From DATHTC01 sp963746805 (GTDB lineage Bacteria; Actinomycetota; Thermoleophilia; Gaiellales; Gaiellaceae): 64,000 nucleotides of DNA. The stretch spans positions 62,001-126,000 of the forward strand of contig CAVVCQ010000007.1 in assembly GCA_963746805.1 (NCBI GenBank). Direction: 5' to 3'. The notes under the pieces are model-generated. The model did no database searches. It had not been told where the DNA came from and saw nothing but the letters and a program-made list of their open reading frames with translations. This document shows, in pieces, positions 1 to 8,123 of this stretch. The position numbers and the translations under genes are program-made. Within the stretch, counting starts at the first letter, position 1; every line of letters begins with the position of its first letter.

Positions 1-210
1 CAGCTCGCGCAGCCGGCGCTCGATGCCGGGGCCGATCCCGGCGAGTTCGCGGACGCGTCCCGAGCGCACGAGCTCTGCCACCGGCGCGGGCGTGGCGCGC
101 ACCAGCTCGGCCGCGCGACGGTAGGCGCGGACCGAGAACGCGGACGCCTCGGCGAGGTCGAGCAGCGCCGCGAACGCCTCCAGGCGCTCCGCGATTTCCC
201 CGTTCTCCAC
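1..210 (-). CDS. polX: PolX-family DNA polymerase/3'-5' exonuclease, N-terminal part
   Basis: Only the first 70 codons lie in the window; the gene continues off the left edge. The translation begins VENGEIAERLEAFAAL and contains AYRRAAELVR and ELAGIGPGIERRLREL, the helical 8-kDa/helix-hairpin-helix start typical of bacterial family X polymerases, which act in gap filling during base excision repair. The polymerase and PHP domains are outside the window. The GTG at 210 is the only reasonable start. It is divergent from cofC with only 13 bases between the two start codons, so one or both promoters must lie inside coding sequence. Confidence 0.75.
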   Translation of the reverse strand, partial: MENGEIAERLEAFAALLDLAEASAFSVRAYRRAAELVRATPAPVAELVRSGRVRELAGIGPGIERRLREL

Positions 211-223
211 CCCGGTAGTCTCC

Positions 224-835
224 GTGCCGATGACGAGGATCGTCGTCCCCTTCCGCGGTGCGGGCGCGAAGATCCGGCTCTCGCCGCTCGGGGAGCGGGA
301 GCGCGGGGAGCTCGCGCTGGCGATGCTCGGCGACGTCACCGCCGCGTGCATCGTGGCGGGCGAGACGACGGTCGTGACGGAGGACGAGCGCGCCGCGGCC
401 CTCGTTGCCGAGCTCGGCGCCGCCGTCGCGCCCGATCCCGGCGGCGGCCAGGGCGCTGCCGTCGCCGCGGTCGTCGCGTCGCTCGGCCCCGGGCCGGTCC
501 TCGTCGTGAACGCCGACGTCCCCTGCGTCGTCCCGCACGACCTGCGTGCGCTGCAGCGGGCGACGCCGGCGCCCGGCCTCGCCTACGTCCCCGCCGCGGA
601 CGGCACCACGAATGCCCTCGGCCTGCCCGAGCCTCGCTTCTTCGCGCCCGTCTACGGGCCCGGCAGCGCCGAGCGGTTCCGCGCGCACGCGGCGGGCCTC
701 GGCGCCGTCGCGCTCGCGGTCGCGCTTCCGAACCTCGCCGACGACGTCGACACCGAGGACGACCTGCGTCGCGTGGGGCTGCGCGCCGGGCCGAGAACGC
801 AGGCCGCGATCGCCTCGCTCGGCCTCGCGGCGTGA
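224..835 (+). CDS. cofC: 2-phospho-L-lactate (or PEP) guanylyltransferase CofC/FbiD
   Basis: First enzyme of the F420 side-chain pathway: it joins GMP from GTP to 2-phospholactate, or in many actinobacteria to phosphoenolpyruvate, giving the activated donor used by CofD. The 203-residue protein starts with VVPFRGAGAKIRL, the nucleotide-binding N-terminus of the family, and has GGGQGAAV near residue 73 and NADVP at 96-100, the acidic metal/nucleotide site of this glycosyltransferase-A-like fold. GTG at 224 is used here; ATG at 230 is an equally possible start. Its stop overlaps the GTG of cofD, so the four F420 genes are probably co-translated. Which phosphoacid it uses cannot be told from sequence alone. 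Confidence 0.85.
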   Translation: MPMTRIVVPFRGAGAKIRLSPLGERERGELALAMLGDVTAACIVAGETTVVTEDERAAALVAELGAAVAPDPGGGQGAAVAAVVASLGPGPVLVVNADVPCVVPHDLRALQRATPAPGLAYVPAADGTTNALGLPEPRFFAPVYGPGSAERFRAHAAGLGAVALAVALPNLADDVDTEDDLRRVGLRAGPRTQAAIASLGLAA

Positions 836-1752
836 GAATCGTCGCGCTCTCCGGGGGCGTCGGCGGCGCCCGGTTCCTCCGTGGCCTCGTCGAGGTCGCC
901 GACCCGCATGCGCTGACGATCGTCGGCAACGTCGGCGACGACGTGGACGTGCTCGGCGTGCACGTCTCGCCCGACCTCGACTCGGTCCTCTACGCGCTCA
1001 CCGGCCTGCACGACGACGATCGCGGCTGGGGACGGGCGGACGAGAGCTGGCACGCGCTCGAGACCGTGGCCGAGCTGGGGGGCGAGGCCTGGTTCCGGCT
1101 CGGCGATCGCGACCTCGGCCTGCACCTCGTCCGCACCCAGGCGCTCCGCGCTGGCGCGCCGCTCTCGGCGGTGACGGCCCGGATCGCCGCCGCCCTGGGC
1201 CTCGTCCCGCGGCTGCTCCCGGCGACGGACGACCCGCTCCGAACGTGGCTGGAGACGCCGGCGGGACGGTTCCCGTTCCAGGAGTGGTTCGTCGCGCGCG
1301 GCCACCGGGACGAGGTCGACGACGTGCGGTACGAGGGCGCGCGGGCCGCGGCGCCCGCCCCCGGCGTGCTCGACGCCCTCGAGGCCGCCGAGCTGATCGT
1401 GATCGCCCCGAGCAACCCGTACGTCTCGATCGGGCCGATCCTCGCCGTCGAGCCGATCCGGGCGGCGCTCGCGCAGCGGCGCGTGCCGTGCGTCGCCGTG
1501 AGCCCGCTCGTCGGCGGACGTGCGGTGAAGGGACCCGCCGACCGGATGCTCGCGCGGCTCGCCGGCGGCACCTCGCCCGCGCACGTCGCCGCGTGCTACC
1601 GGGGCCTCGTCGACGCACTCGTGGTGGACGAGGCGGACGCGGACGATCTCGCCGGCCTCGACGTCCGGCCGATCGTCACGAAGACGCTGATGGTCGACGC
1701 GGGCGCCCGGCGCCGCCTTGCGGAGGCGACGCTCGAGGTCGCGCCCGTATGA
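832..1752 (+). CDS. cofD: 2-phospho-L-lactate transferase CofD/FbiA
   Basis: Transfers the phosphoacid moiety from the CofC product onto the deazaflavin Fo, making (dehydro)F420-0. The 306-residue protein begins VRIVALSGGVGGARFLRGL, the Rossmann-like start diagnostic of CofD, and has VGNVGDDVDVLGVHVSPDLD near residues 28-50, which binds Fo and metal, and SNPYVSIGPIL near 200. Length is normal for the family. Start GTG 832 overlaps the cofC stop by four bases; the last bases overlap the start of fno in the same way. Cytosolic, soluble. The neighbouring cofC and cofE make the assignment secure. Confidence 0.92.
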   Translation: MRIVALSGGVGGARFLRGLVEVADPHALTIVGNVGDDVDVLGVHVSPDLDSVLYALTGLHDDDRGWGRADESWHALETVAELGGEAWFRLGDRDLGLHLVRTQALRAGAPLSAVTARIAAALGLVPRLLPATDDPLRTWLETPAGRFPFQEWFVARGHRDEVDDVRYEGARAAAPAPGVLDALEAAELIVIAPSNPYVSIGPILAVEPIRAALAQRRVPCVAVSPLVGGRAVKGPADRMLARLAGGTSPAHVAACYRGLVDALVVDEADADDLAGLDVRPIVTKTLMVDAGARRRLAEATLEVAPV

Positions 1753-2363
1753 GGCTTGCAGTCGTCGGTGGTACCGGCAGCTTCGGCAAGGCGCTCGCCG
1801 CCCGGGCCAAGGCCGCCGGGCACGACGTGATCGTCGGCTCGCGCGACCGGGAACGCGCCCGCGAGGCGGCCGAGGAGCTCGGTGTCGAGGGCGCCCCGAA
1901 CGTCGACGCCGTGCGGGGCGTCGACCTCGTCGTGCTGGCGGTGAAGGCCGACGGGATGCTCGACACGGCCGAGGAGCTCGCGGACGCGATCGGCGGGACG
2001 CCGGTCCTCTCCGTCGGCGCGGAGCTCACGTTCACGCCGGGCGGGGTGCGGCCGACGACCGAGGGGACCGCGCTCGCGCAACGGGTCGCGGCGCTCCTCC
2101 GCGCGCCGGTCGCGGCCGGGCTGCACTCGCTCGCGGCCGCGAACCTCGCGACAGAGCCGCCGGACGAGGACGCGCTCGTGTGCGGCGACGAGGGCGCCAA
2201 GGCGCTCGCGCTCGAGCTCGCCGAGGGCGTCGTCTCGGGGCGGGCGATCGACGCCGGGCCGCTCGAGAGCGCGCGGGCGCTCGAAGGGCTCACCGCGGTG
2301 ATCGTGAACGTCAACCGCCGCTACAAGGCACACGCGGGCATTCGCGTCACCGGCATGCCGTGA
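1749..2363 (+). CDS. npdG: F420H2:NADP+ oxidoreductase (NADPH-dependent F420 reductase)
   Basis: Moves hydride between NADPH and F420, supplying F420H2 to F420-dependent enzymes. The 204-residue protein opens with MRLAVVGGTGSFGKALA, a dinucleotide-binding turn, followed by GSRDRERAREAA whose Ser/Arg residues fit NADP phosphate recognition. LVVLAVKADGMLDT and the C-terminal RALEGLTAVIVNVNRRYKAH match the Fno/NpdG fold. It is inserted between cofD and cofE with ATGA and GTGA overlaps, so the cofactor and the enzyme that reduces it are made together. Short length and context separate it from pyrroline-5-carboxylate reductase-like proteins. Confidence 0.88.
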   Translation: MRLAVVGGTGSFGKALAARAKAAGHDVIVGSRDRERAREAAEELGVEGAPNVDAVRGVDLVVLAVKADGMLDTAEELADAIGGTPVLSVGAELTFTPGGVRPTTEGTALAQRVAALLRAPVAAGLHSLAAANLATEPPDEDALVCGDEGAKALALELAEGVVSGRAIDAGPLESARALEGLTAVIVNVNRRYKAHAGIRVTGMP

Positions 2364-3091
2364 CGCGTATCGAGCTCCTCCCCGTCGAGGGGATCCCGGA
2401 GGTGCGCGAGGGCGACGACGTGGCGGCACTCGTCGCCGAGCGGGCGCGGCTCGAGGACGGCGACGTCGTGGTCGTGGCCCACAAGGTGGTCTCCAAGTCC
2501 GAGGGCCGGGTGATGCGGCTCGACGAGCTCGAGCCGTCCGCCGAGGCGGTCGAGCTCGCCGGCGCCGAGGATGACCCGCGCCGGCTCGAGGCGATCCTGC
2601 GGGAGTCGGCGCGGCTCGTCCGCGTACGCGGCAGCCTCGTCATCGCCCAGACGCGCCACGGCTTCGTCTGCGCGTCGGCCGGCGTCGACGCGTCGAACAC
2701 GGGCCAGGCCGACGCGGTCGTCCTGCTGCCGCTCGACCCGGACGGCTCCGCAGCGAGGATCCGTGCGCGCCTGCGGGAGCTGACCGGAGTCGACGTCGGC
2801 GTGATCGTCGCCGACTCGTTCGGCCGCGCCTGGCGGCAGGGGACGACGAACGTCGCGATCGGCGCCTCCGGCGTGCCCGTGCTCGTCGACCTCGCCGGGG
2901 AGGTCGACGCCGACGGCTACGAGCTGCACGCGACCGTGATCGCGGTCGCGGACGAGCTCGCGTCGGCCGCGGAGCTCGTGATGGGCAAGCTCGACGGCGT
3001 CCCCGTCGCGATCGTCCGCGGCTACCCGCTCCGCGGAGACGGCGATGCGCGCGAGCTCGTGATGCCGCCGGAGCGCGATCTCTTCCGTTAA
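2360..3091 (+). CDS. cofE: Coenzyme F420:L-glutamate ligase CofE
   Basis: Adds L-glutamate residues to F420-0 using GTP, the last step to F420-n. The 243-residue protein contains AHKVVSKSEGRV (residues about 36-47), SAGVDASNTG and DSFGRAWRQGTTNVAIG, all hallmark segments of CofE. It lacks the C-terminal nitroreductase-like domain found in mycobacterial FbiB, so reduction of dehydro-F420-0, if needed, must be done elsewhere. Start GTG 2360 overlaps the npdG stop. It is the last gene of the F420 operon; the next gene starts 28 bases further on. Confidence 0.92.
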   Translation: MTRIELLPVEGIPEVREGDDVAALVAERARLEDGDVVVVAHKVVSKSEGRVMRLDELEPSAEAVELAGAEDDPRRLEAILRESARLVRVRGSLVIAQTRHGFVCASAGVDASNTGQADAVVLLPLDPDGSAARIRARLRELTGVDVGVIVADSFGRAWRQGTTNVAIGASGVPVLVDLAGEVDADGYELHATVIAVADELASAAELVMGKLDGVPVAIVRGYPLRGDGDARELVMPPERDLFR

Positions 3092-3119
3092 GCCTGCTGC
3101 AGTTCGCGCCGATAGAGCG

Positions 3120-4547
3120 GTGGTGCGTCGCGACCCGCTGATCCCGGCCCTCGTCGTCACGGCCCTGCTCGCGCTCGCTCCGGCCGTCCTGGTCGAGCAC
3201 TTCGGAGGCCGTCCGGTCGCCCTGTCCGGCATGACGCACCTCGTCTCCGTCGGCATCAGCGCCGCCGCGGCGCTCGTCGCCGGGATCGCGCTCGGGATCG
3301 TCGGCGCGCGGCGCAACGACTCGCGCGCGGCCCTCGTCGGCGCGGCCTTCTCCGTCATGGCCGGGCTCCTGTTCGTCCACGGCCTCTCCAGCCCCTTCGT
3401 CCTGATCGGGATGAATGGCGTCGTCGCCCTCAGCGGCGCCGCCACGCTGCCCGCCGGCGCTGCGGTGCTCGCGCTCGGCGCAGCCCCAGGGCTGCGCGGC
3501 CCGACCGGTGTCCGGCGCCTCCTCGCCCTCCAGGTCGTGCTCGTCCTGGGCGTGGTCGCCCTCGGCGTGATCGGGATGGCGTTCCCCTCCGTCGTCCCGG
3601 GCGTGCCGGAGACGCGCAGCGGCCCTGCGGTCGCGCTCCTCGCCGTCGGCATCGCGCTCTTCGCGCTGCTCGCGTTCCGCGCCGGCCGCACGTACGTCCT
3701 CGCGCGACGCAACCGCGACCTCGTCGTCGTCGTCGGCCTCGGCTGGCTCGGCGCCGCGCTCGTCGGCGCCCTGCTGCTCCGGTACGACCAGCTCGGCTGG
3801 TGGGTCGGGCACGGGCTCGAGATCGGCGGGATCCTGCTCGTCGGCGCACCCGTCGCCTACGACCTCCTCCGCGACGCTCCCTCCCGGCCCCTGCTCGGCG
3901 ACCTCAGCGGGTCCGAGCTCGTGGCGAAGGAGGAGGCGTTCCTCGGCGCCGACGTCCGCGACCTGACGCGGCGGCTCGCAGAGAAGGACACGGGCACGGA
4001 GACCCACACGCGCCGCGTCGCGCTGCTCGCGGTGCAGGTCGGCGAGGAGCTGGGACTGCCCGCGCACCGCCTCCGCCACCTCGCGATCGGCGGGCTCCTC
4101 CACGACATCGGCAAGCTCGGCGTCCCGGACGCCATCCTCAAGAAGCCAGGCCCCCTCGACGACGACGAGTTCCGCGAGATCCAGCGGCACCCGGCGCGCG
4201 GCGAGAAGCTGCTCGGCGAGCTCGGCTTCGGCACGCGCGTCCGCCGCCTCGTGCTCGACCACCACGAGCGGCTCGACGGCAAGGGCTACCCGCGGGGTCT
4301 CGGCGTGCGCACGATCGAGCTCGACACGAAGATCCTCACCGTCTGCGACGTGTACGACGCGCTCATCTCGCCGCGTGTCTACCGGCCACCGTTCTCCGAG
4401 CAGGAGGCGATGGACCTGATCCGCTCGCAGATCGGGAGCGCGTTCGACGCTCGCTGCGTGACCGCGCTCGAGCGGGTGCTGGAGACGCGGCCGGCCCCCG
4501 CACGCCTGCCGGGCCTCGCCGCGGCCGCGGCTACCGTTCCTGCGTGA
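3120..4547 (+). CDS. Membrane HD-GYP domain protein (putative cyclic-di-GMP phosphodiesterase)
   Basis: A 475-residue protein with about eight hydrophobic segments in residues 1-255 and a C-terminal cytoplasmic HD-GYP domain. The catalytic signatures are visible: HDIGKLGVPDAILKKPG near residue 325 and HHERLDGKGYP near 380. HD-GYP domains usually hydrolyse cyclic di-GMP, so this is probably a membrane sensor feeding that signalling system, or a general metal phosphohydrolase. The N-terminal membrane module is not one I can name. It begins at GTG 3120 and overlaps the following phosphoesterase by four bases. Confidence 0.82.
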   Translation: MVRRDPLIPALVVTALLALAPAVLVEHFGGRPVALSGMTHLVSVGISAAAALVAGIALGIVGARRNDSRAALVGAAFSVMAGLLFVHGLSSPFVLIGMNGVVALSGAATLPAGAAVLALGAAPGLRGPTGVRRLLALQVVLVLGVVALGVIGMAFPSVVPGVPETRSGPAVALLAVGIALFALLAFRAGRTYVLARRNRDLVVVVGLGWLGAALVGALLLRYDQLGWWVGHGLEIGGILLVGAPVAYDLLRDAPSRPLLGDLSGSELVAKEEAFLGADVRDLTRRLAEKDTGTETHTRRVALLAVQVGEELGLPAHRLRHLAIGGLLHDIGKLGVPDAILKKPGPLDDDEFREIQRHPARGEKLLGELGFGTRVRRLVLDHHERLDGKGYPRGLGVRTIELDTKILTVCDVYDALISPRVYRPPFSEQEAMDLIRSQIGSAFDARCVTALERVLETRPAPARLPGLAAAAATVPA

Positions 4548-5356
4548 TCCTCGCCGCCGCGCTCGCGGCTGCCGCCCTCGCCGCACCCGGAGCCAACCTC
4601 GTCGCCGCGGGCGACGTCGCCTCGTGCCGCTCGCGTGGCGACGAGGCCACGGCCGCCCTCGTCGCCCGACTCCCCGGCACGGTCGCCGTCCTCGGCGACT
4701 CCGTCTACGAGACCGGCAGCGACGAGGAGTACCGGCGCTGCTACGCACCCTCGTGGGGCCGCTTCAAGGGGCGCACGAGGCCGGCGGTCGGGAACCACGA
4801 GTACGGCACGTCGGGCGCGGCCGGCTACTTCCGCTACTTCGGTCGCGCCGCGGGCGATCCCCGGCGCGGCTACTACGCCTACCGGCTCGGCTCCTGGCAG
4901 GTGGTCGTGCTGAACACGAACTGCGCCGCCGCGGGCGGGTGCGGCGCCGGCTCGCCGCAGGAGCGCTGGCTCCGCGGCGTGCTCGCCTCGTCGAACGCCG
5001 CGTGCACGGTCGCGTACGGGCACCACCCACGCTTCAGCTCCGGCTTCCACGGGCCTGACCGCTCCGTCCAGCCGCTCTGGCGCGCGCTCCAGGACGCACA
5101 CGTGGAGCTGTACCTCGCCGGCCACGACCACCACTACGAGCGCTTCGCGCCCTCGCGGGGACTGCGCCAGTTCGTCGTCGGGACGGGCGGCCGCAGCACG
5201 TATCCGGTGCTCCGGCGCGTCGTGGGCAGCCAGGAGCGCTGGGCCGGCGGCTACGGCGTCCTCTCGCTGCGCCTGCTCGCGGGCTCGTACGCGTGGCGCT
5301 TCGCCGCCGTCCCCGGCGAGCGCTTCACGGACGCGGGCTCGGCCCGCTGCGTGTGA
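4544..5356 (+). CDS. Secreted calcineurin-like metallophosphoesterase
   Basis: A 270-residue protein with a short Ala-rich hydrophobic start (VILAAALAAAALAAPGA) that acts as signal peptide, so it is probably exported. The dimetal site motifs appear in order: AAGDVASC, LGDSVYE, VGNHEYG, AYGHHP and AGHDHHYERF. It resembles acid phosphatase/purple phosphatase-like phosphoesterases; the natural substrate is unknown. GTG 4544 overlaps the stop of the HD-GYP gene by four bases, suggesting co-expression. No membrane anchor or cell-wall sorting signal is visible at the C-terminus. Confidence 0.82.
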   Translation: MILAAALAAAALAAPGANLVAAGDVASCRSRGDEATAALVARLPGTVAVLGDSVYETGSDEEYRRCYAPSWGRFKGRTRPAVGNHEYGTSGAAGYFRYFGRAAGDPRRGYYAYRLGSWQVVVLNTNCAAAGGCGAGSPQERWLRGVLASSNAACTVAYGHHPRFSSGFHGPDRSVQPLWRALQDAHVELYLAGHDHHYERFAPSRGLRQFVVGTGGRSTYPVLRRVVGSQERWAGGYGVLSLRLLAGSYAWRFAAVPGERFTDAGSARCV

Positions 5357-5360
5357 CGCG

Positions 5361-5888
5361 ATGCGGGTGCGGCGGCGTATGCACGACGTGCAGGAGCCGA
5401 ACTCCTTCGCCGACGCCGCCGAGCGGCATCTCGACGACGTCTACGGCTACCTCGTCTACCTGACGGGCGACCGCGGCCTCGCCGAGGATCTCGCGGCCGA
5501 GACCCTCGAGAAGGCCCTGCGTTCGTGGCGGCGCTTCGACCCCGCCCGCGGCTCGGCGAAGACCTGGCTCTGCCAGCTCGCCCGCACGACGGCGCTCGAC
5601 CACTGGCGCGCCGAGCGCCGGCGGCGCGGCCGCGAGGACGCCTACGCCCGCGAGGAGCCGTTGGCGGGAGAGGGGCCGCTCGTGCCCGGGCTCTCGCCGG
5701 ACCTCGAGCGCGCGCTCCTGTCGCTGTCCGCGGCCGAGCGTGAGGTCGTCGCCCTGCGCGTGCTGCTGGAACTGGACGGGCCCACGGCGGCCCGGCTGCT
5801 CGGGATCAGCGCGACCGCCTGCTCGACGCGGCTGTCCCGGGCCCTGACCCGACTCGAGGAGAGGATGCGCGATGCCGTCCCTGCGTGA
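5361..5888 (+). CDS. ECF-type RNA polymerase sigma factor
   Basis: A 175-residue sigma factor with region 2 (DVYGYLVYLTGDRGLAEDLAAETLEKAL, then RGSAKTWLCQLARTTALDHWR) and region 4 (LSLSAAEREVVALRVLLELDGPTAARLLGI...STRLSRALTRLEERM). ECF sigma factors direct RNA polymerase to small regulons and are usually held inactive by a partner encoded next door. The partner is the overlapping downstream DUF4349-like gene, whose ATG lies 17 bases inside this gene. ATG 5361 is used; ATG 5379 (MHDVQEP) is an alternative. Confidence 0.85.
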   Translation: MRVRRRMHDVQEPNSFADAAERHLDDVYGYLVYLTGDRGLAEDLAAETLEKALRSWRRFDPARGSAKTWLCQLARTTALDHWRAERRRRGREDAYAREEPLAGEGPLVPGLSPDLERALLSLSAAEREVVALRVLLELDGPTAARLLGISATACSTRLSRALTRLEERMRDAVPA

Positions 5889-6917
5889 CCCGGCGCTCGA
5901 CGAGCGCTTCGACGAGCTTGCGGCCCAGATCCGCGGCGCCCGCCCTCGGGCCCCGGAGGCGCTGCGGCAGCGGGTCGCCGAGACCGCGGCGCCCGGCGTG
6001 CCGGTGCCCGAGCCGAAGCGCCGGACGCGGCTGGGCCCGATCCTGGCCTTCGCGGCCGTGCTCCTGATCGGCGCGCGTCGTCGCGTTCGCGGCGGGCGGC
6101 CTGCGCGGCGGCTCCGGCGCCGGACGAGGAGTCCGCCGCGGTCGAGTCCGCGCCGACGGAGCTCCGCCAGGCGGCCGAGGGCGCCGATCGCGCTGCCGAC
6201 TCCGCCGCCCCGCAGACGGCGCAGGCGCCGGGCGGCTTCCCGCCCTCGCCGACGCGGCTGCAGCTCTACCGGGCGCAGATGACCGTTCGCGTCGACTCGA
6301 CCGCCGAGCTGAACGCCGCGACGCGACGTGCGATCCGGATCGCGCGCAGCCTGGGCGGCTTCGTCGTGTCCGCCGACCTCCGCACGCCGGAGCAGGGCGA
6401 GGGCACCAGCCGGCTCGTCCTCCGCGTGCCCACGACGAAGGCGCAGACCGCGTTCGAGCGGCTCGCCGGGATCGGGACGCTCGTCTCGCAGCGCGTGCGG
6501 CTCGACGACCTGCAGGCGGGCGTGAACCGGCGCAACGAGCGGATCGACGAGCTGCAGGCGCAGATCGCGCAGCTCGAGCGGCGCGCGGCCCAGGGCGACG
6601 ACGTCGACCAGGCGCTGGCAGCCCTCCGGGCCGAGCTCCGGCGCGAGCAGGAGGCCGTCGAGGCGGCGACGCGGCGCGGGCGGCTCGCGACGTTCGTCGT
6701 CACCATGACCACGGCGGACGTGGCCGTGGCCGAGGAGCCGGACGGCGAGATCGAGCATGCGGCGCGCGCGGCGCTCGGCCTGCTCGACGACGTCGTCGCG
6801 GTCGCGCTCTACGGGCTCATCCTCGGCGGGCCGCTCGTGCTCCTCGCCGTCGCGATCTGGCTGCTCGAGGGCCGCCGGCGGCGCCGGAGCGACCAGCGGC
6901 TGCTCGAGCAGCGCTAG
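5872..6917 (+). pseudogene. DUF4349-like membrane protein, partner of the ECF sigma factor, frameshifted
   Basis: The N-terminal frame (MPSLRDPALDERFDEL to LAFAAVLLIGA, a first membrane segment) and the C-terminal frame (LQLYRAQMTVRVDSTAEL to RRRRSDQRLLEQR) belong to one protein but are in different frames. The break is near 6070-6085, in the alternating GC stretch ggcgcgcgtcgtcgcg. The C-terminal part holds VSADLRTPEQGEGTSRLVLRVP, a coiled coil (RRNERIDELQAQIAQLERRA) and a final membrane helix, as in DUF4349 proteins. Overlap with the ECF sigma gene suggests an anti-sigma role. Either a real mutation or a sequencing error; the protein would be about 340 residues if repaired. Confidence 0.65.
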
Positions 6918-7465
6918 CCCTGGGTCAGGTAGGGGTCGAGCGCGCGCCGCAGCTCGCCGCTCTCGGACACGACCGGGGAGCCGACGGCGTCGGGCGGGTC
7001 GCCCCACTTCGCGTCGGGGCCGTAGACGAGGAAGATGTCCCACGCGGTCGTGCCGTCCTGGCCGACGATGCGCCCGACGTCCCGCCCGAGCTTCTTCTCG
7101 CCGTCCCAGAAGTGCGTCGCGCGCCGGTCGACGAGGAGGTCGGCGACCTCGGGGCGCTCGTCGCCGGAGAGCGCGGGGATCCAGGCCACGTAGACGCGGA
7201 GCTTCGCCTCCGGGTCGCGCTCGAGGATCTGCTCCTGGACCCAACTGGCCCCCGCGCGGCATGTGTGTCAGGTCGGCGAGAGGAGCAGCACCAGGCGGGG
7301 CGTGCCCGAGTCCGCGTCGAACGCGTCCTCGACGACGGCGACGCTCGAGACGTCCTGGAGCTCGCCCGAGCCTGCCCCGGCTCCGCCCTCGGTGTCGTCG
7401 CCGCCGCAGCCGGCGACGCCCAGGAGCGCGGCGACGGCCAGGAGCGCGAGAGCTGCTCGACCCAC
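6914..7465 (-). CDS. Thioredoxin-like lipoprotein, probable selenoprotein with in-frame UGA (UxxC)
   Basis: Reading through the TGA at 7268-7270 gives one 183-residue protein in a single frame. It starts at GTG 7465 with a lipoprotein signal peptide (GVAGC, lipid Cys at residue 20). A strand LVLLLSPT leads into U-H-T-C-R-A-G, with Sec at residue 66 and Cys at 69, exactly where a thioredoxin-type CxxC would sit. Conserved-looking sequence follows (GASWVQEQIL, RVYVAWIPAL, HFWDGEKKLGRDVG, WDIFLVYGPDAKW) and ends at TAG 6914. A hairpin fitting the bacterial SECIS rules lies 16 bases past the UGA. Likely an extracytoplasmic thiol/selenol redox protein. If no Sec machinery exists in the genome, the gene would instead be a nonsense pseudogene. 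Confidence 0.72.
7237..7251 (-). promoter_or_regulatory. Bacterial SECIS-like hairpin
   Basis: On the minus strand, bases 17-31 after the UGA read GGGCC-AGTTG-GGTCC. This is a 5-bp stem (one G-U pair) with a 5-base loop whose second base is G. It starts 16 bases after the UGA, and the loop begins about 21 bases after it. Bacterial SECIS elements need a short stem, a G in the first two loop positions and 16-37 bases between UGA and loop, so this fits. It lies inside the coding sequence, as in bacteria generally. SelB would bind it. Confidence 0.55.
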
Positions 7466-7474
7466 GCCTCGAGT

Positions 7475-8086
7475 CTAGGGCCCGAGGCGCTCGATCCGCC
7501 AGCCCTCGCCCTCCGGCAGGTAGCGGAAGCGGTCGTGGAGGCGATCGGCGCGGTGCTGCCAGAACTCGTACGCGTCCGGCACCACGCGGATGCCGCCCCA
7601 GAACGGCGGCAGCGGCACGTCGCCGTCGGCGAACTCGCGCTCCCGCGCCGCGTACGCGTCGTCGAGCGCGGCGCGGTCGGCGACCGGCTCGCTCTGGCGC
7701 GAGGCCCAGGCGGCGAGCCGGCTCGCGCGCGGCCGGCCGCGGTGGTGCTCGTCCGACTCCTCCTCGCTCGTTCGCTCGGCACGGCCCTCGATCCGCACCT
7801 GCCGGCCGAGCTCGTGCCAGTGGAAGAGGAGCGCCGCACGCGGGTTCGCCGCGAGCTCACGGGCCTTGCGGCTCTCGAGGTTGGTCGTGAGCACGAACCC
7901 GCGCTCGTCGAAGGCCTTCAGCAGCACCATTCGCACCGACGGCGCGCCGTCGGCCGTCGCGAGGGCCATCGCCTCCGGCGCGGGGACGCCCGCGTCGCGT
8001 GCGGCGGAGAACCACGCTGCGAACAGCGCGAGCGGGTCGTCGAGGAGGTCGCCGCGGTCGAGTGGCCGGTCGCGCGGATCGGTCAT
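7475..8086 (-). CDS. pdxH: Pyridoxamine 5'-phosphate oxidase PdxH
   Basis: FMN enzyme that oxidises pyridoxine/pyridoxamine 5'-phosphate to pyridoxal 5'-phosphate, the last step of B6 synthesis and salvage. The 203-residue protein carries the family order of motifs: SVRMVLLKAFDERGFVLTTN, SRKARELAANPRAALLFHW, LGRQVRIEGRAER, SRLAAWASRQSEPV, PPFWGGIRVVPDAYEFWQ, RLHDRF and the terminal WRIERLGP. This complete set separates it from the F420-dependent split-barrel enzymes common in actinobacteria. Full length. It ends ten bases from the start of the selenoprotein candidate on the same strand. Confidence 0.92.
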   Translation of the reverse strand: MTDPRDRPLDRGDLLDDPLALFAAWFSAARDAGVPAPEAMALATADGAPSVRMVLLKAFDERGFVLTTNLESRKARELAANPRAALLFHWHELGRQVRIEGRAERTSEEESDEHHRGRPRASRLAAWASRQSEPVADRAALDDAYAAREREFADGDVPLPPFWGGIRVVPDAYEFWQHRADRLHDRFRYLPEGEGWRIERLGP

Positions 8087-8123
8087 GCGCGGATTGTCGC
8101 GGTCGAGGCTCTACGCTCGCGCC

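Noticed and set aside
2640..4748. Long minus-strand frame antisense to the HD-GYP gene
   Set aside because: Low-complexity Arg/Asp/Glu sequence with no motif; the plus-strand gene is clear.
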